A stretch of 64,000 bases of DNA from AC-32 sp963755635 (GTDB lineage: Bacteria > Actinomycetota > Thermoleophilia > Gaiellales > Gaiellaceae): assembly GCA_963755635.1 (NCBI GenBank), contig CAVWKS010000008.1, positions 1 to 64,000 of the forward strand, in the 5' to 3' direction. Under the pieces are notes generated by a model that saw only the letters and a list, made by a program, of their open reading frames with translations, searched no databases and had not been told where the DNA came from. The position numbers were made by a program, and so were the translations under genes. Numbering within the stretch: position 1 is the first letter of the stretch; the number at the start of each line of letters is the position of its first letter. Shown here one piece after another: positions 28,499 through 38,547 of this stretch.

Positions 28499-30018
28499 TT
28501 ATCCGCGGCCGAGACTGACGACGAGGGAGATCCTCGCGCCGCCCGAGCGGACGGCGCCAAAGCGCGGGCTCTCCGAGATCACGCCGCCGCCGCGGACCCG
28601 TGTCGAGTGCGCGTACCGGAGACTTCCGGCGCGACAGCCGACGCGAGCGAGAGCCCGCGAGGCGGCATGAAGGGTCAGGCCGACGACGTCCTGCACGTTG
28701 CACAGCCCCGGGTGGGCGAGCCGGACCGAGACAGCGATGCCTCTCCGGCTGGAAGCAGTAGTGAGATCGGGCCTGCCGTCTTCGTTCACATCCGCGAACA
28801 CCGCACGAGTGCCGTCGAGCCCGGCGAGATAGTCGCGCTTCGGCGCGAGCGAGCTTCCGCGGTTCAGAAGCACGGAAACGGTCTCCTGGTCGGGGTCGAA
28901 ACGCGGATCCCAGGCACGGTCGAAGCTGGCGACGTCGAGCTTGCCGTCCCCGTTCAGGTCGAGCAGGCTCAGGCGGTCCGGGGTCTCGCGCACCGGATAG
29001 TCGTGCCGCGTGCAGATCGTTCCGTCGCCGCGGTTGAGCAGTACCGACACAGCTCCCTTGTGCGCCTCGTCCGCAACGACGACGTCCGTGTGGCCGTCGC
29101 CATTGACGTCGCCGGTCGCGATCGCGGCGACGATCTCGCCGCCGGTTCGCGTCTCTGAAGGGCCCCGAAAGTCCCGTCGCCGTGGTTGAGGAAGACCCAC
29201 ACCGCGCTGTCGTCCTCACCGCCCGCAATCAGGTCGGCCTTGCGGTCGCCCGTCAGGTCGGCGAGCACGACGTAGTCGGGTGCGCCGGGAACGTCATGGT
29301 CCTGCCGCGGCGAGAAGGTCCCGTCGCCCCGGTTGAGCAGCGTCGAGACGCTGTCGGAAACCGCGTCGCCGTAGCCGTTGCCCACGGCGAGGTCGAGGCG
29401 GCCGTCGCCGTTCAGGTCGCCGACCGCGAGCGAATGAGAAGCGGAGACGAGCGGGTAGGCCTGCCTGGGCGCGAAGGTCCCGTCGCCGTGGTTGAGCAGC
29501 ACCGAGAGCGCGTCCGTGTCGTTCGTAGTCTCGCCGGCCACGGCGAGATCCGGACTTCCGTCGCCGTTGAGGTCCGCGACGGCGAGCTCTGCAGCCCCTC
29601 GCCCTGCCGGGTAGCTGACGCGCGGCGCGAAGGTTCCGTCGCCTCGGTTGCGCAAAACCCAGACGACATTCGTGTCGACGATAAGGACCTCTGGCTTTCC
29701 GTCGCCGGTCACGTCCGCAACGTGCAATCCGATCCCGTTGCCCGTCTTCCTGATCGGATACGCCACCGCCGGCCGCAAGGTGCCGTTTGCCCGAGCGAGC
29801 TGGACTCGCAGCTTGCCGCTGTAGGTGTCCGCCATGACGGCGTCGGCCCGGCCGTCGCCGTTGAGGTCAATGACGACAAAGGCGTCGAGCCTGTGATCGC
29901 CGCGCGCAACCACATAGGTGGTCTTGCGCGCGAACGCGAGCGAACCGTACGTGCCGGCCGAATGCGCCGCTCCGCCGAGCAGCAATGTCGCTATGGCGCC
30001 GGCCAGGAGTGCCCTCAT
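28499..30018 (-). CDS. Secreted FG-GAP/VCBS-repeat protein with C-terminal PASTA domain (one frameshift)
   Basis: About 506 residues. Signal peptide MRALLAGAIATLLLGGAAHS, then about eight FG-GAP/VCBS repeats of the form DLNGDGRxD...VLLNxGDGTFAP, predicted to form a calcium-binding beta-propeller. The end is a PASTA-like domain starting CNVQDVVGLTLHAASRALA. One indel near 29175 splits it. The role is likely extracellular, with the PASTA part possibly contacting the wall. The catalytic function, if any, is unknown. A decayed paralogue lies at 25620-27083. Confidence 0.8.
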
Positions 30019-30113
30019 GCGGTTGATTCTCTGCCTCTCTGTGATCGCTCGGCGTAGCTCGCGTTAAGAGTTTGTGACTGATAAATCGTAGGCCGACCGA
30101 ATACGCTGGCCCT

Positions 30114-30833
30114 GTGCCGCCCTCAGCGAAGACGACGGAGCTCCGCGCGATCGCGCAGCGAATCGCCGACGCGCTGCCCGCCGACATCGAGGAGGTCGTG
30201 CTGACCGGGAGCGTCTCCCGCGGGGTCGCGGACGACGTGTCGGACATTGAGATGCTGATCGTCACGCCTGGTGAGCCCGAGCTCGACACGTGCTTCGCGC
30301 TCGCCGCCGACGCGGGCTTGACCGAGCTGGAAGCTGGGGCCCGCAGAGCCAGCCGACGAAGCGCGTCTCCGGGTACCGCGAGGGCGTTCCGATCGAGCTG
30401 ATCTGGTGGTCGCGGCCGCAGGCCGAGGAGGCGGTCGAGGCGATCTTCGCGGGCCAGACTCGGGACAGCCGACGCGCTGGCCAACGGCGTAGCTCTGCGC
30501 ACGTCCGGCCTACTGGCCGAATGGCAGAAGCGCTTGAGCCACTACCCGGACGAGCTCGCCGCCGCGGAGATCGAGGACGCGGCGCTGACCTGGGGCGGGT
30601 TCGCGGCCGCCGGGCTCCTGACGATCGTCCGGCCGGGAAGAGCGGCTTTCGATGCTCGAGCGGATGGTCGACGACGCGATCCGGGTCACCCGCATCGTCT
30701 TCGCGCTCAACCGCGTCTGGCCGCCGACACGAAACGCCTCGCGGCCCGCGTCGAACCCCTAGCGATCAAGCCCGACCGCCTCGCCGAGCGGATCGAAGAG
30801 GCCCTGACGGAGCCCGACCTGTGCGAGCGGTGA
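30114..30833 (+). CDS. Nucleotidyltransferase-domain protein (frameshifted)
   Basis: About 240 residues from GTG 30114. The N-terminal motif VVLTGSVSRGVADDVSDIEM gives the GSxxRG...DxE metal site of the DNA polymerase beta-like nucleotidyltransferase fold. Downstream pieces (GYREGVPIELIWWSRPQAEE, LSHYPDELAAAEIEDAALTW, RLAERIEEALTEPDLCER) lie in three frames; at least three indels. It resembles aminoglycoside- or minimal-nucleotidyltransferase relatives, but no substrate can be set. The tRNA-Cys gene lies just downstream on the opposite strand. Confidence 0.7.
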
Positions 30834-30947
30834 CGCTGATGACCGAACTCCAGGCCGACACCGTCGCGCTCGCGCCGGACGGCCCGAACATCGTCTGTGC
30901 ACGCACGTGGCTGAGCAACGCTCTGGAGATCCTCGCCCGCAGCATGA

Positions 30948-31018
30948 AGGCGCCGACCAGATTCGAACTGGTGTACGAGGAATTGCAGGCCTCTGCCTAA
31001 CCTCTCGGCCACGGCGCC
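30948..31018 (-). tRNA. tRNA-Cys (anticodon GCA)
   Basis: The minus strand folds as a 71-nt tRNA without encoded CCA. Acceptor GGCGCCG (31018-31012) pairs with CGGCGCC (30955-30949), discriminator U at 30948. The D arm is GCCGAGAGGTTAGGC, the anticodon loop CTGCAAT with GCA, and the T arm CCAG-TTCGAAT-CTGG. The anticodon stem has one C-U opposition next to the loop. The pattern matches actinobacterial tRNA-Cys. A 53-codon plus-strand ORF here is only its shadow. Confidence 0.9.
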
Positions 31019-31269
31019 GCGGCGACCATCGTAGCGGCGAGGTTCCGCGCTCTGGGCTTGACCAAGGCGCGCGTGGTCTTCGTCGGCGAGCAGCCTCGGC
31101 CGCGACTTTCGCGTCTCGGTGCGAGCGTGGCGAGCTGGTGGGTCCGGTCTGGCCGAAACGTGATCGCGACGGTCCACCGCAGCTCGATCCTGCGGGCGAA
31201 CGACGAGACGCGCGACCTCGAGTACAGGCGCTCGTCAGAGACCTCGAGGTCGTCGCGAAACTGATCTAG
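31019..31269 (+). pseudogene. Internally deleted uracil-DNA glycosylase (UdgX/UDG family 4-like) remnant
   Basis: The sequence reads KARVVFVGEQP, like the N-terminal GEQPG active-site strand of family 4/UdgX glycosylases. It then continues directly with GRDFRVS-like residues, ERGELVGPVWPKR and VIATVHRSSILRANDETRD (the C-terminal HPS motif region; the proline is now Arg), ending LVRDLEVVAKLI. About 100 central residues between the motifs are missing. Two indels are also needed. It begins right at the 5' edge of tRNA-Cys. It is probably non-functional. Confidence 0.6.
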
Positions 31270-31479
31270 AGGAGATCCAGGTCGTCCTCGTCCGGCTCGT
31301 CCTTGTGTCGGGCGCGGTAGCGAAGAAGCCTGCGGCCGCGACCGGAACGGCCAGTAGCAGCCAGGGGTCCGTCCAGGCCGTGGAAAACCAGAGCGCGGCT
31401 GCCGTGGCGGCCGCGCTCCAGCGAAGCGCCCGCTGCTCGCGGGCGGTGAGATTCGTATACAGGTCGCTGGGAACATCAC
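31267..31479 (-). CDS. Small two-helix membrane protein (frameshifted)
   Basis: About 70 residues: DLYTNLTAREQRALRWSAAA then two hydrophobic segments (TAAALWFSTAW, WLLLAVPVAAAGF) and an acidic tail (RARHKDEPDEDDLDLL) reached after one indel near 31325. The start is uncertain. It lies directly downstream of the Flp pilin on the same strand, so it may be a pilus-assembly accessory. I recognise no family. Confidence 0.45.
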
Positions 31480-31673
31480 TGGGAGAATGCCCGCCACGTT
31501 CTCGATCGCACTCCGGACGTTGTCCGGAGAGAAGCGCGCGGGCCGCGACCACCGCGAGCGTGATGACGGCAAGAACAACACCGTACTCGGCCATCGTCTG
31601 CCCGTCCTCGCGGCGCCCAAGTGCTGGCCGCGTTAGCGGCGAACGCCTGCGTATAGGCGAAAAGCTTGAGCAC
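31476..31673 (-). CDS. flp: Flp/Fap-type type IVb pilin (frameshifted)
   Basis: About 65 residues: a short leader LKLFAYTQAFAANAAS, then, after an indel near 31615, the Flp core DGQTMAEYGVVLAVITLAVV with the conserved Gln-Thr-Met-Ala-Glu-Tyr stretch typical of Tad pilins. The tail SAIENVAGIL is in a third frame. Flp subunits form adhesive Tad pili after prepilin peptidase cleavage. No tad machinery is in the window, so this is either a detached pilin or assembled by genes elsewhere. Confidence 0.7.
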   Translation of the reverse strand: MLKLFAYTQAFAANAASTWAPRGRADDGRVRCCSCRHHARGGRGPRASLRTTSGVRSRTWRAFSQ

Positions 31674-31857
31674 AGTTCACCTCCCTTCTCGTCGTCGGGG
31701 AGGGTCGTCTGCTCGGTTGTGACGAGTTCGGGGCGGTGCTGTTGCTCCACGCCGCGATCCCTCCATCTGCCTCTGCGTTGGCGGGGCCGCACCGCTCACT
31801 GTGTGTTGAAACGGATAATCGGCCCCTCGGCGGAGCCGTCCGTATCCCTCGGAGGAG

Positions 31858-32535
31858 CTATTCGACGGGCTGAATCGCGCGCTCGGCGACCACGTCGAGC
31901 AACGCATCGGCCACCGTGCCGACCGTTGTGAGCGCGCTGAGGCCGACCAGCTGCTCGTGGCGCGGCTCCAACGGGAGCGAATCGAGCAAATCGTGGAGCT
32001 CCGCCGCATGTACCGCGTCGAGACGCGAGTGCAGGAGGAGCTGCCGGAAGCCTTCGCGCGGCAGGCCTGTCGCCGCGATCAGCCGCTCGACCGCGTCGCG
32101 GCCCGTGTGGCAGGCCTCGAGCTCGAGGAAGCCGAGCACTGCGACCGGGTGGTCTTCGCGGATCCGCGCGCCCTCCGTGCTGACGAGCGAGTCGATCTTG
32201 TCCGTCGGAGACTCGGCGACGAGCCTTTCCCGGGTCCTCACCGAGCGCGCGCAGGTCGTCGAGCACCGCCCCGCCCGGCTCCTCGTGGTGCATCTCCTCG
32301 ATCAGGTGGCGGTCGAGATAGCGCGCGAGGCCCTTGGAGACGTCGTCGTCGAGCTCGCGGGCGCGCGCGAGCGCCAGCTCCATCAGCTCGAGCATGGCGC
32401 AGGTGACGTGGTAGCCGGCCGCTAGGTAGCGCGGATAGATCTCGGGCCGCGCGCGGGTGCTCGAGCAGCATCCGGGCGGGCTCGCCCGATGAGCGGCTCG
32501 ACCAGCTCGATCTTCTGCCGAAGCCTGGCGTCGCG
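31858..32535 (-). CDS. Iron-containing redox enzyme, heme-oxygenase-like di-metal oxidase (HDO) fold (frameshifted)
   Basis: About 225 residues. The helical core RYLAAGYHVTCAMLELMELA, then the ligand helix RYLDRHLIEEMHHEE, then HPVAVLGFLELEACHTGRD, LLLHSRLDAVHAAELHDLLD and EQLVGLSALTTVGTVADALL fit the PqqC/TenA-like iron-containing redox enzyme family common in Actinobacteria. Candidate metal ligands are Glu/His in EEMHHEE and Asp/His in DAVHAAEL. Two or more indels; the start is uncertain (32535 is an estimate). Its neighbour upstream is a short peptide gene, an arrangement seen when HDO enzymes modify peptides or amino-acid-derived substrates. Confidence 0.7.
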
Positions 32536-32536
32536 G

Positions 32537-32748
32537 TCAGAGCGGGGCGACCATGCCGATGAACCCGCGTCGCCCGTGCCGCCGAAGTTCTGGTTGGCCT
32601 CGTCGAGCGGGCTTTGACCGAGATCAGCGCCTCGACCTCCTCGGCGCTCAGGTCGTCGATCAGCGGTCGTACGGCGTCGGCAGCGGCCCGGGATCACGCC
32701 GGCCTCGATCAGAACTCGCATGTTCTCGCTGTAGTCGTCTACTGTCAC
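32537..32748 (-). CDS. Short peptide gene, possible aroma-sacti-type RiPP-like domain (frameshifted)
   Basis: About 75 residues from GTG 32748, 9 nt after the cyclase/ATPase stop. It reads TVDDYSENMRVLIEAGVIPG, then LIDDLSAEEVEALISVKA, then LDEANQNFGGTGDAG and ends GFIGMVAPL. The LSAEEVEALISVK helix resembles the small 'aroma-sacti cluster' domain proteins I recall from Actinobacteria; this is a memory match, not a search. The frame needs three indels. It is followed within a few nucleotides by the HDO-type oxidase gene, so it may be that enzyme's substrate or partner. Confidence 0.45.
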
Positions 32749-32757
32749 GCGACGACT

Positions 32758-35700
32758 CTAACGCCGGGTCGCGGGAATTTCCACAAGGGCGGCCCGCGGC
32801 CGCTCGGCGCCCGACCACGATTGCCCTTGCTCTCGAAGAGCTTCACGGCGCGCTCGAGCTGGCCGCGGCCTCCGCCAGGCGACCCGGCCTGGCGAGGACC
32901 TCGGCCAGATCGCGTCGCGCGTGCGCCTGGTCGTCGACCATGTCGGTCGCGGCGAAGAGGGCGACCGCCTCGCGCGCGATGCGCCTCGGCCTCGGGGTGG
33001 CGACCGGCGCGGGCGTGAGCTTGGCGCGCACCGCGCCAGAGCCCGTGTGAGAGGCGGTCATCGGGCGAGGCCAGCTCCTCGGCGAGCTCGGTCTCGCGCG
33101 CGTGCCTCATCGAGCCGGTCCAGGGCGTACAGCGACTCGGCGAGGAGCGCCGCGGCCGTGGCGCGGTAACCGGTGTCGCCGAGCTCTCGAGCTGCTCCAG
33201 CTGCGGCGGACGACGCGCTCGGCGGCCTCGACATCGCCTGCGAGCACTCGACCTCCCAAGCCGCCATCCCTCCGACCGCGAGCCAGATCGTCTGCCCGAG
33301 TTCCTCCGCCGCTGCGTCGCCGGCCGCGATCGGACGCGCGCCTCGTCGAAACGGCCGCGCCTCGCCTCGAGAACGCCGTGCTGACGGAGAGCGAGCGCAT
33401 GCCGGGGGCCCTCCGCTTCGTGCCAGCGCAGCACCTCCTCGACCGGCGTCGGCCCGTAGAAGAGCGCCGTGCCCTTTCCAAACCGGGCAGCTCGCGCTCC
33501 CAACGCGTGTAGCCGCTCGCGCCGCGTGCTCGATAGCGCGTTCGACCGCCTCGAGCATCGCCGCGTACTGGCAGCGAACGAGCTCGCCCCAGGCGGTGCC
33601 GACCCAGGCCTCGGTCAGCGCGAGGTCATCGCCGTGAGCCGTCGAAGACGACCTGCGGCCGCAAGCGCGAGGAGCTCGCCTCTGGCGTCATCCTCGTTCG
33701 GCGTCAGCGCGGCGACCCTCGCGCTCATCAGCTCCGCGCGAGACTGCCCACCTCGTAGCCGATCTCGCGGGCGCGCTCGGCGGCGTCAGCGGCAGCTGCG
33801 CAGCGCGCCACGTAATCACCGGAGAGGAGCAGCACCTCCGCCAGGTCGAGCCGGAGGGTCACCGCGGGGTCGGCCTCGGGCCGCAGCGCGAGCGCGCGCT
33901 CGAAGAGGGTGCGCGCGGCGCCGGCGTCGAGGCGCGCGAGGGCCCGCCTCCCGCCGTCTCGAGCAGATCGGCCGCCCGAGCCGCGACGGGCTCGTCTCCG
34001 GCGACGCCGGGCGCGAGCTCCTGCCGATAGAGGTACGCCTGCTCCAGGTGGTAGCCGCGCACCTCGTCACCTTCGAGCACGTCCTCGGAGGCGGTCTCCA
34101 GCCAGTCGGCCAGGCGCTCGTGCAGGTCGGCGCGGGCAGACTTCGGCAGCGCGTCATAGGCGGCGTCGCGAATCAGGACGTGGCGGAAGCGATAGGCCTC
34201 GTCACCGGCGAGCTGCTCCGGATCGGGGCGCACGAGGTCCTTGCGCACGAGCAGGCGAGCGCCGCCCCGAGCTGAGCTGCTCGGGGGCGAGTACCTGTAC
34301 CGCGCCGAGGTGGAACACGCGGCCCTCGACCGCGCCGCACTCGAGCACCTCCCGCTCGGGCGGCGGAAGCTGGTCGAGCCGCGAGGCGAGCAGCGCCTGG
34401 ATCGTCGCCGGGACCGCGACCTCGCCGTCGTCGCGCTTCGCGCAGCATCGCGATCATCTCTTCGACGAAGAGCGGGTTTCCCTCGGCGGCTCCGCGGATC
34501 CTCTCCCGCAGCGACTCGTCCAGGCCCGCGCCGCCGGTAGCTCTGCGATCAGCAGGTCGGCCTCGTCGTCCGAGAGCGGGTCGAGCCGGACGATCCCGCC
34601 CCAGCCTGGCCTGTCGGTCGAGCAGGTCGGCCTCGCCATGCAGACCACGAGCAGCGGCGCGCCCGCGCGAGCGCCGCGACCTGCTCGACGAGGTCGAGGA
34701 ACGTGTCCTCGCCCCAGTTGACGTCGTCGAAGACGCACACGAGCGGTCGTTCCGCCGCGGCGGTCTCGAGGAGCTTGCGCACGGCCCACGCGATCTCCTC
34801 CGTCGAGCTCGCCTCGCCGTCGCGCGACCAGCCGCTGGAGCGCAGCGAGCACGCGCTGGTCGGGGTGAGCTCTCGAGCGGCCGCGAGCTCCCGGACGACC
34901 TCGGCGACCGGCCGGTAGGTGATCCCGTCGCCGTAGGCGAGCAGCGGCCGTGGACGACCCGCGCGCCGTCGAGGCCGCCAGGAACTCCGAGACGAGCCGC
35001 GACTTCCCGACCCCGGCTGCGCCGACGACCGTGACGAGCCGGCACGACGCTGCGATCGACGCCTCGGCGAACGCGTCGCGCAGAGCCTGCAGCTCGAGCT
35101 CGCGCCCGACCATCGGCACTGCCGAGAGCCGGCGCGTCTCTTCGGCGCGCGACCTCGCGCGAGCCGCCAGGCGCGGACCGGCTCGCTCTTGCCCTTCAGG
35201 TCGAGGTCGGCGAGCGGCTCGGCTACGACGGCGTCGCCCACGCGCTCGACGGTCGTCTCTCCGAGCAGGACCTGGCCGGGCCCGGCGGCCTGCTCGAGCC
35301 GCGCCGCGACGTTGACCGCGTCGCCTGTCGCGAGACGCTCCGTCGGTGCCGGTCAGACGACCTCGCCGTGTTGATCCCGATCCGAAAGCTCGATCACGGT
35401 CCCGAAGTCGCGGTCGAGCTCCTCGTTCAGCGCCCGATCGCCTCCCGCATCTCCCCGGCGGCGCGAACCGCGCGCAGCGCGTCGTCCTCGTGCAGGACGG
35501 GACGCCGAAGACGGCCATCACCGCGTCGCCGATGAACTTCTCGACGCTGCCCCGTGGCGCTCGACGACGTCGCGCAGGTCTCGAAGAAGCGACGCGAGCA
35601 CCCGGCGGACGCTCTCCGGGTCGAGCCGCTCGCCGAGCTCGGTCGAGCCGACGACGTCGCAGAAGAGGACGGTCACGATCTTGCGCTCCTCGCGCGGCTC

Positions 35701-35781
35701 GTCGCCGCGGGCGCCCCGCACTGCGGGCAGAACTTGAACGGCTCGGCGGCTGACGTGCCCGCAGGCGGCGCAACGGGGCAT
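32758..35781 (-). CDS. Class III adenylate/guanylate cyclase-AAA ATPase-TPR regulator (heavily frameshifted)
   Basis: About 1000 residues. Zinc ribbon (CAACGHVS ... FCPQCGAP), cyclase homology domain (TVLFCDVVGSTELGERLDPE, FIGDAVMAVFGV), NTPase with Walker A VVGAAGVGKSRLVSEFLA and Walker B VCVFDDVNWGEDTF, then a long TPR-type helical region ending RPRAALVEIPATRR. More than ten indels break it. The architecture matches the intact gene at 58039-61356, here as a second copy. Such proteins couple ligand or protein sensing to nucleotide cyclisation. It leads into the peptide-HDO pair 9 nt downstream. Confidence 0.8.
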
Positions 35782-35817
35782 CCCCCGAGTCTACGCTCCT
35801 GCTGCCGCGGAACCCGC

Positions 35818-36654
35818 CTACGCGGAATTTCTCGTCACGCGCGACCGGCGGCGAGGGGCGCGAGGTTCCTTCAGGTGCACCTTCCGTCCTCTCCGTCGTG
35901 TCGCCGCCGCCTCCACCACCGCACCAAGGGCCTCGTCCCGAACCTCCTGGGATTTCGGCCATCAGCGCGCTGATCGGCGGCGCGATCTCGCGCTGAAAGC
36001 GGCAACTTTCCGGCGAGTCCACTCCATTTCCGCCGTGAGCTCTTCCATTTTCACGTCGGCGAAGCCGCGCCTGAGCAGCCCTCCGATCGCCTCATGCGTC
36101 GGGCAGTAGAGCGGTCCAGGCGTCCGGGCGGTGGTCGCGGAACGTCAGCGACGTCATGCCGTCCGCATCGAATCGAGAGCATCGGCACCCCTCGGGCGGC
36201 CCCACAAGGCGATCGCCATCCGCGCCCTGTTCTGAACCACGGATGCGAGCGCGCGGCCTCCGCCTCCGGCTCGAAGATGATGCCCCAGCGCGACAGCGCC
36301 CCGTCGAAGCTCTCGGGCGGGAAGTCGAGCAAGGAGGCGGCAGCTTCGATGTACTCGACGTTCCCGACGCCCGCGGCCTGCGCACGCTCCCGGGCGTGGC
36401 CGAGCATCTCCGGCGAGATGTCCGTCCCCACGACTCGGCCTTCGGCCCCACCGCCTAGCTGCGGTCAGCGCAGGCTCTCCCGTGCCTGCGGCGACGTCGA
36501 GCACTCGATCGCCCGGCTCGATCTCGAGCCAGCTCGACGAGTCTCCGGCTCACCGGCGCGGTCGCGGTGGCGATGAGCTCCTGCCAGTCGTACCAGCCTT
36601 TTGCTGCGCTTCCCCAGTCGCGGCGCTGCCGGCCGCGAACTCGACGGCGTCCAT
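35818..36654 (-). CDS. Class I SAM-dependent methyltransferase (UbiE-like, frameshifted)
   Basis: About 280 residues; ATG 36654 follows a GGAGGAG site. Motif I VLDVAAGTGEPALTAARR, acidic motif II (VVGTDISPEMLGHARERA), then NVEYIEAAASLLDFPPESFD and LSRWGIIFEPEAEAA. Several indels, and the C-terminus (REIAPPISALMAEIP to RVTRNSA) is in another frame; the stop is inferred at 35818. The substrate is unknown; small-molecule methylation is likely. It lies between the cyclase/ATPase gene and a histidine kinase gene, all on the minus strand. Confidence 0.75.
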
Positions 36655-36716
36655 GTCTCCTCCTCCGGTCGCATCGAATCTACTCCGTCGGCAGAGGATG
36701 CGCCTGTGCGGATCGG

Positions 36717-38547
36717 TCAGGCGCGCGCCGGGAGCCTCGGTGCAGGCGCCGGCGACCGGTCGGCGACCGGGAGCTCGACCGTGAACGTTGCACCCCGGCC
36801 AAGGTCCGACTCGACGAAGATCCGCCCGTTCATGGAACGCACGAGCTCTCGACAGATGTAGAGGCCGAGACCGCTGCCGCTCACGCCGCGCCGATGGTGC
36901 GGATCGAGCCGGTAGAACTTTTCGAAGATCTGTTCCTGCTCGTTGAGCGGATCCCGAGCCCCTCGTCGGAGACCGCGAAGCGGACGTGCTCGTCGTCGAC
37001 GTCGACGATGACCAAGATGCGGCTGCCGTCCGGTGAGTACTTCGCAGCGTTGTCGACGAGGTTCAAGAGGACCTGCGCGTACGGCCGGCGTCGCCGTAGA
37101 CCGGCGGAAGTCCGGCGGGAGATCGACCTCGATCGTTCGCTCCTCGCCCACGCGCATGCGGGCGTCATCAGCGACGAGCGCACGACGTCCTCTGCGTCGA
37201 ACGGCTCGCTCGACACCCGCAGCGAGCCGCTGTCTAGCTGGCTGGTGATGAGGATCTCTTCGACGAGGTCGGCCAGGCGCTGAGACTGGCCCGCGATCAT
37301 GTCGAGGAGATCGCGCTGGTCTCGGCGGCCAGATCGCTGTGCTCGCGCAGCGTGAGCGCGGCCCCGTGGAGCGAGGCGAGCGGCGTCCGCAGCTCGATGC
37401 GAGACCGTCGCGACGAACTCCGCGCGCACCCGCTCGAGCCGCCGCTCGCGGGTGACGTCTCGGAATGCGTAGACGATGCCCTCCTCGAGCGCAACGCCGA
37501 CCATGGACAGCCAGACCTCCCCTCCCGCAACGTCGAGCGGGACGGTCTCCGACGTCCAGGTCTCTCTGGGTCGCCCGGTCTGCTCGCGATGGGCACCATC
37601 GCCTCGATCGCGGGCCAGCCGGGGATCTTCTCCCGGGCGGGCCGGTTGATGACGGCCTTTGCCCTGATCCCCGTGATCGCCTCCGCGGCCGCGTTCCAGA
37701 GCCGCACGACGCCGGCGGGGTCGACGAGGAAGATGCCGTCGCCGACGTGCGCGAGGACGCGTTCCGCCTGGACTCGTTCCTGTCTGGAGACGCGGTTGCG
37801 GGCGATCCCCGGCGCGACGAGTAGGCGAGAGAGACGAGCGCCGCCATGAACCCGAAGCCGACGATCAGGACGCGCTTCCGGGACTTGTGCGGCGGCCGCG
37901 TCGATCGCGCCCTTCGGCTCCAGCGCCACGAGACTGAGCGGCGGAGTCGTCCGCTCGAACGGGGCGACGGCAGCCCGGTACGTCGTCGAGCCGGCGACGA
38001 CGTCGCCGACGGTCGCGGGGAGCCGAGAGCGCAGGCGCACGGGAGTCCCCGTCCCGATGAGCTCGTTGCCGCGCACGAGCCCGAGCTGCAGAGGATGCGG
38101 CAGCTCGGCCTGCCTGGCCAGGCTCGCCACGAGCTGCCCGTTCAGGGGTATGGCCGCCATCACCCGGCCGATGATGCGCCCGCCGCTGACGACGTCGAAG
38201 CTGCGGGTCGCCGCGCCGGAAACGGGCGCGGTCGAGGGCATGCTCAGCACGATGTGCTCGTGCGACGCCTGGATCGCGTCCAGCCTGGCCCGGTCGTGTC
38301 GGAGGAACGCTCGCTGGACACGGCGGCTTTTCGCGAGGGCCCGAGCGTGCTCCGCCGCGTCCTTGAGGGTGCCTTTGTAGGCGACGGCCGCCGTCCTCAG
38401 TCCGGCCACCAGTCGCTGGTCCGAGCTCTTCCGCTCGTGCTGGCCCGCGTACCTTGCGGACATCCAGACGCCGACCGCGAGTGGAAGCGATAGCAGAAGC
38501 AGGGCTCCGGCAAGCCGGATCCGGCCGGTGAGCGGGATCCCGATTAC
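36717..38547 (-). CDS. Membrane sensor histidine kinase with PAS domain (frameshifted)
   Basis: About 600 residues. N-terminal membrane helix (IRLAGALLLLLSLPLAVGVW), an extracytoplasmic sensor of about 180 residues (AATRSFDVVSGGRIIGRVMA), a second membrane segment, then PAS (VLAHVGDGIFLVDPAGVVRLW). The kinase has an H-box region VRAEFVATVSH, N-box LLNLVDNAAKYSPDGS, and G2 box GVSGSGLGLYICRELV. Several indels. The N-terminus lacks a clear ATG/GTG; ATG 38463 would omit the first helix. No response regulator is adjacent, so it is an orphan. Confidence 0.8.

Noticed and set aside
30839..31000. 53-codon plus-strand ORF ending in a PTRFELVYEELQASA-like tail
   Set aside because: That peptide is the translation of the reverse complement of tRNA-Cys, and the tRNA folds well on the minus strand.
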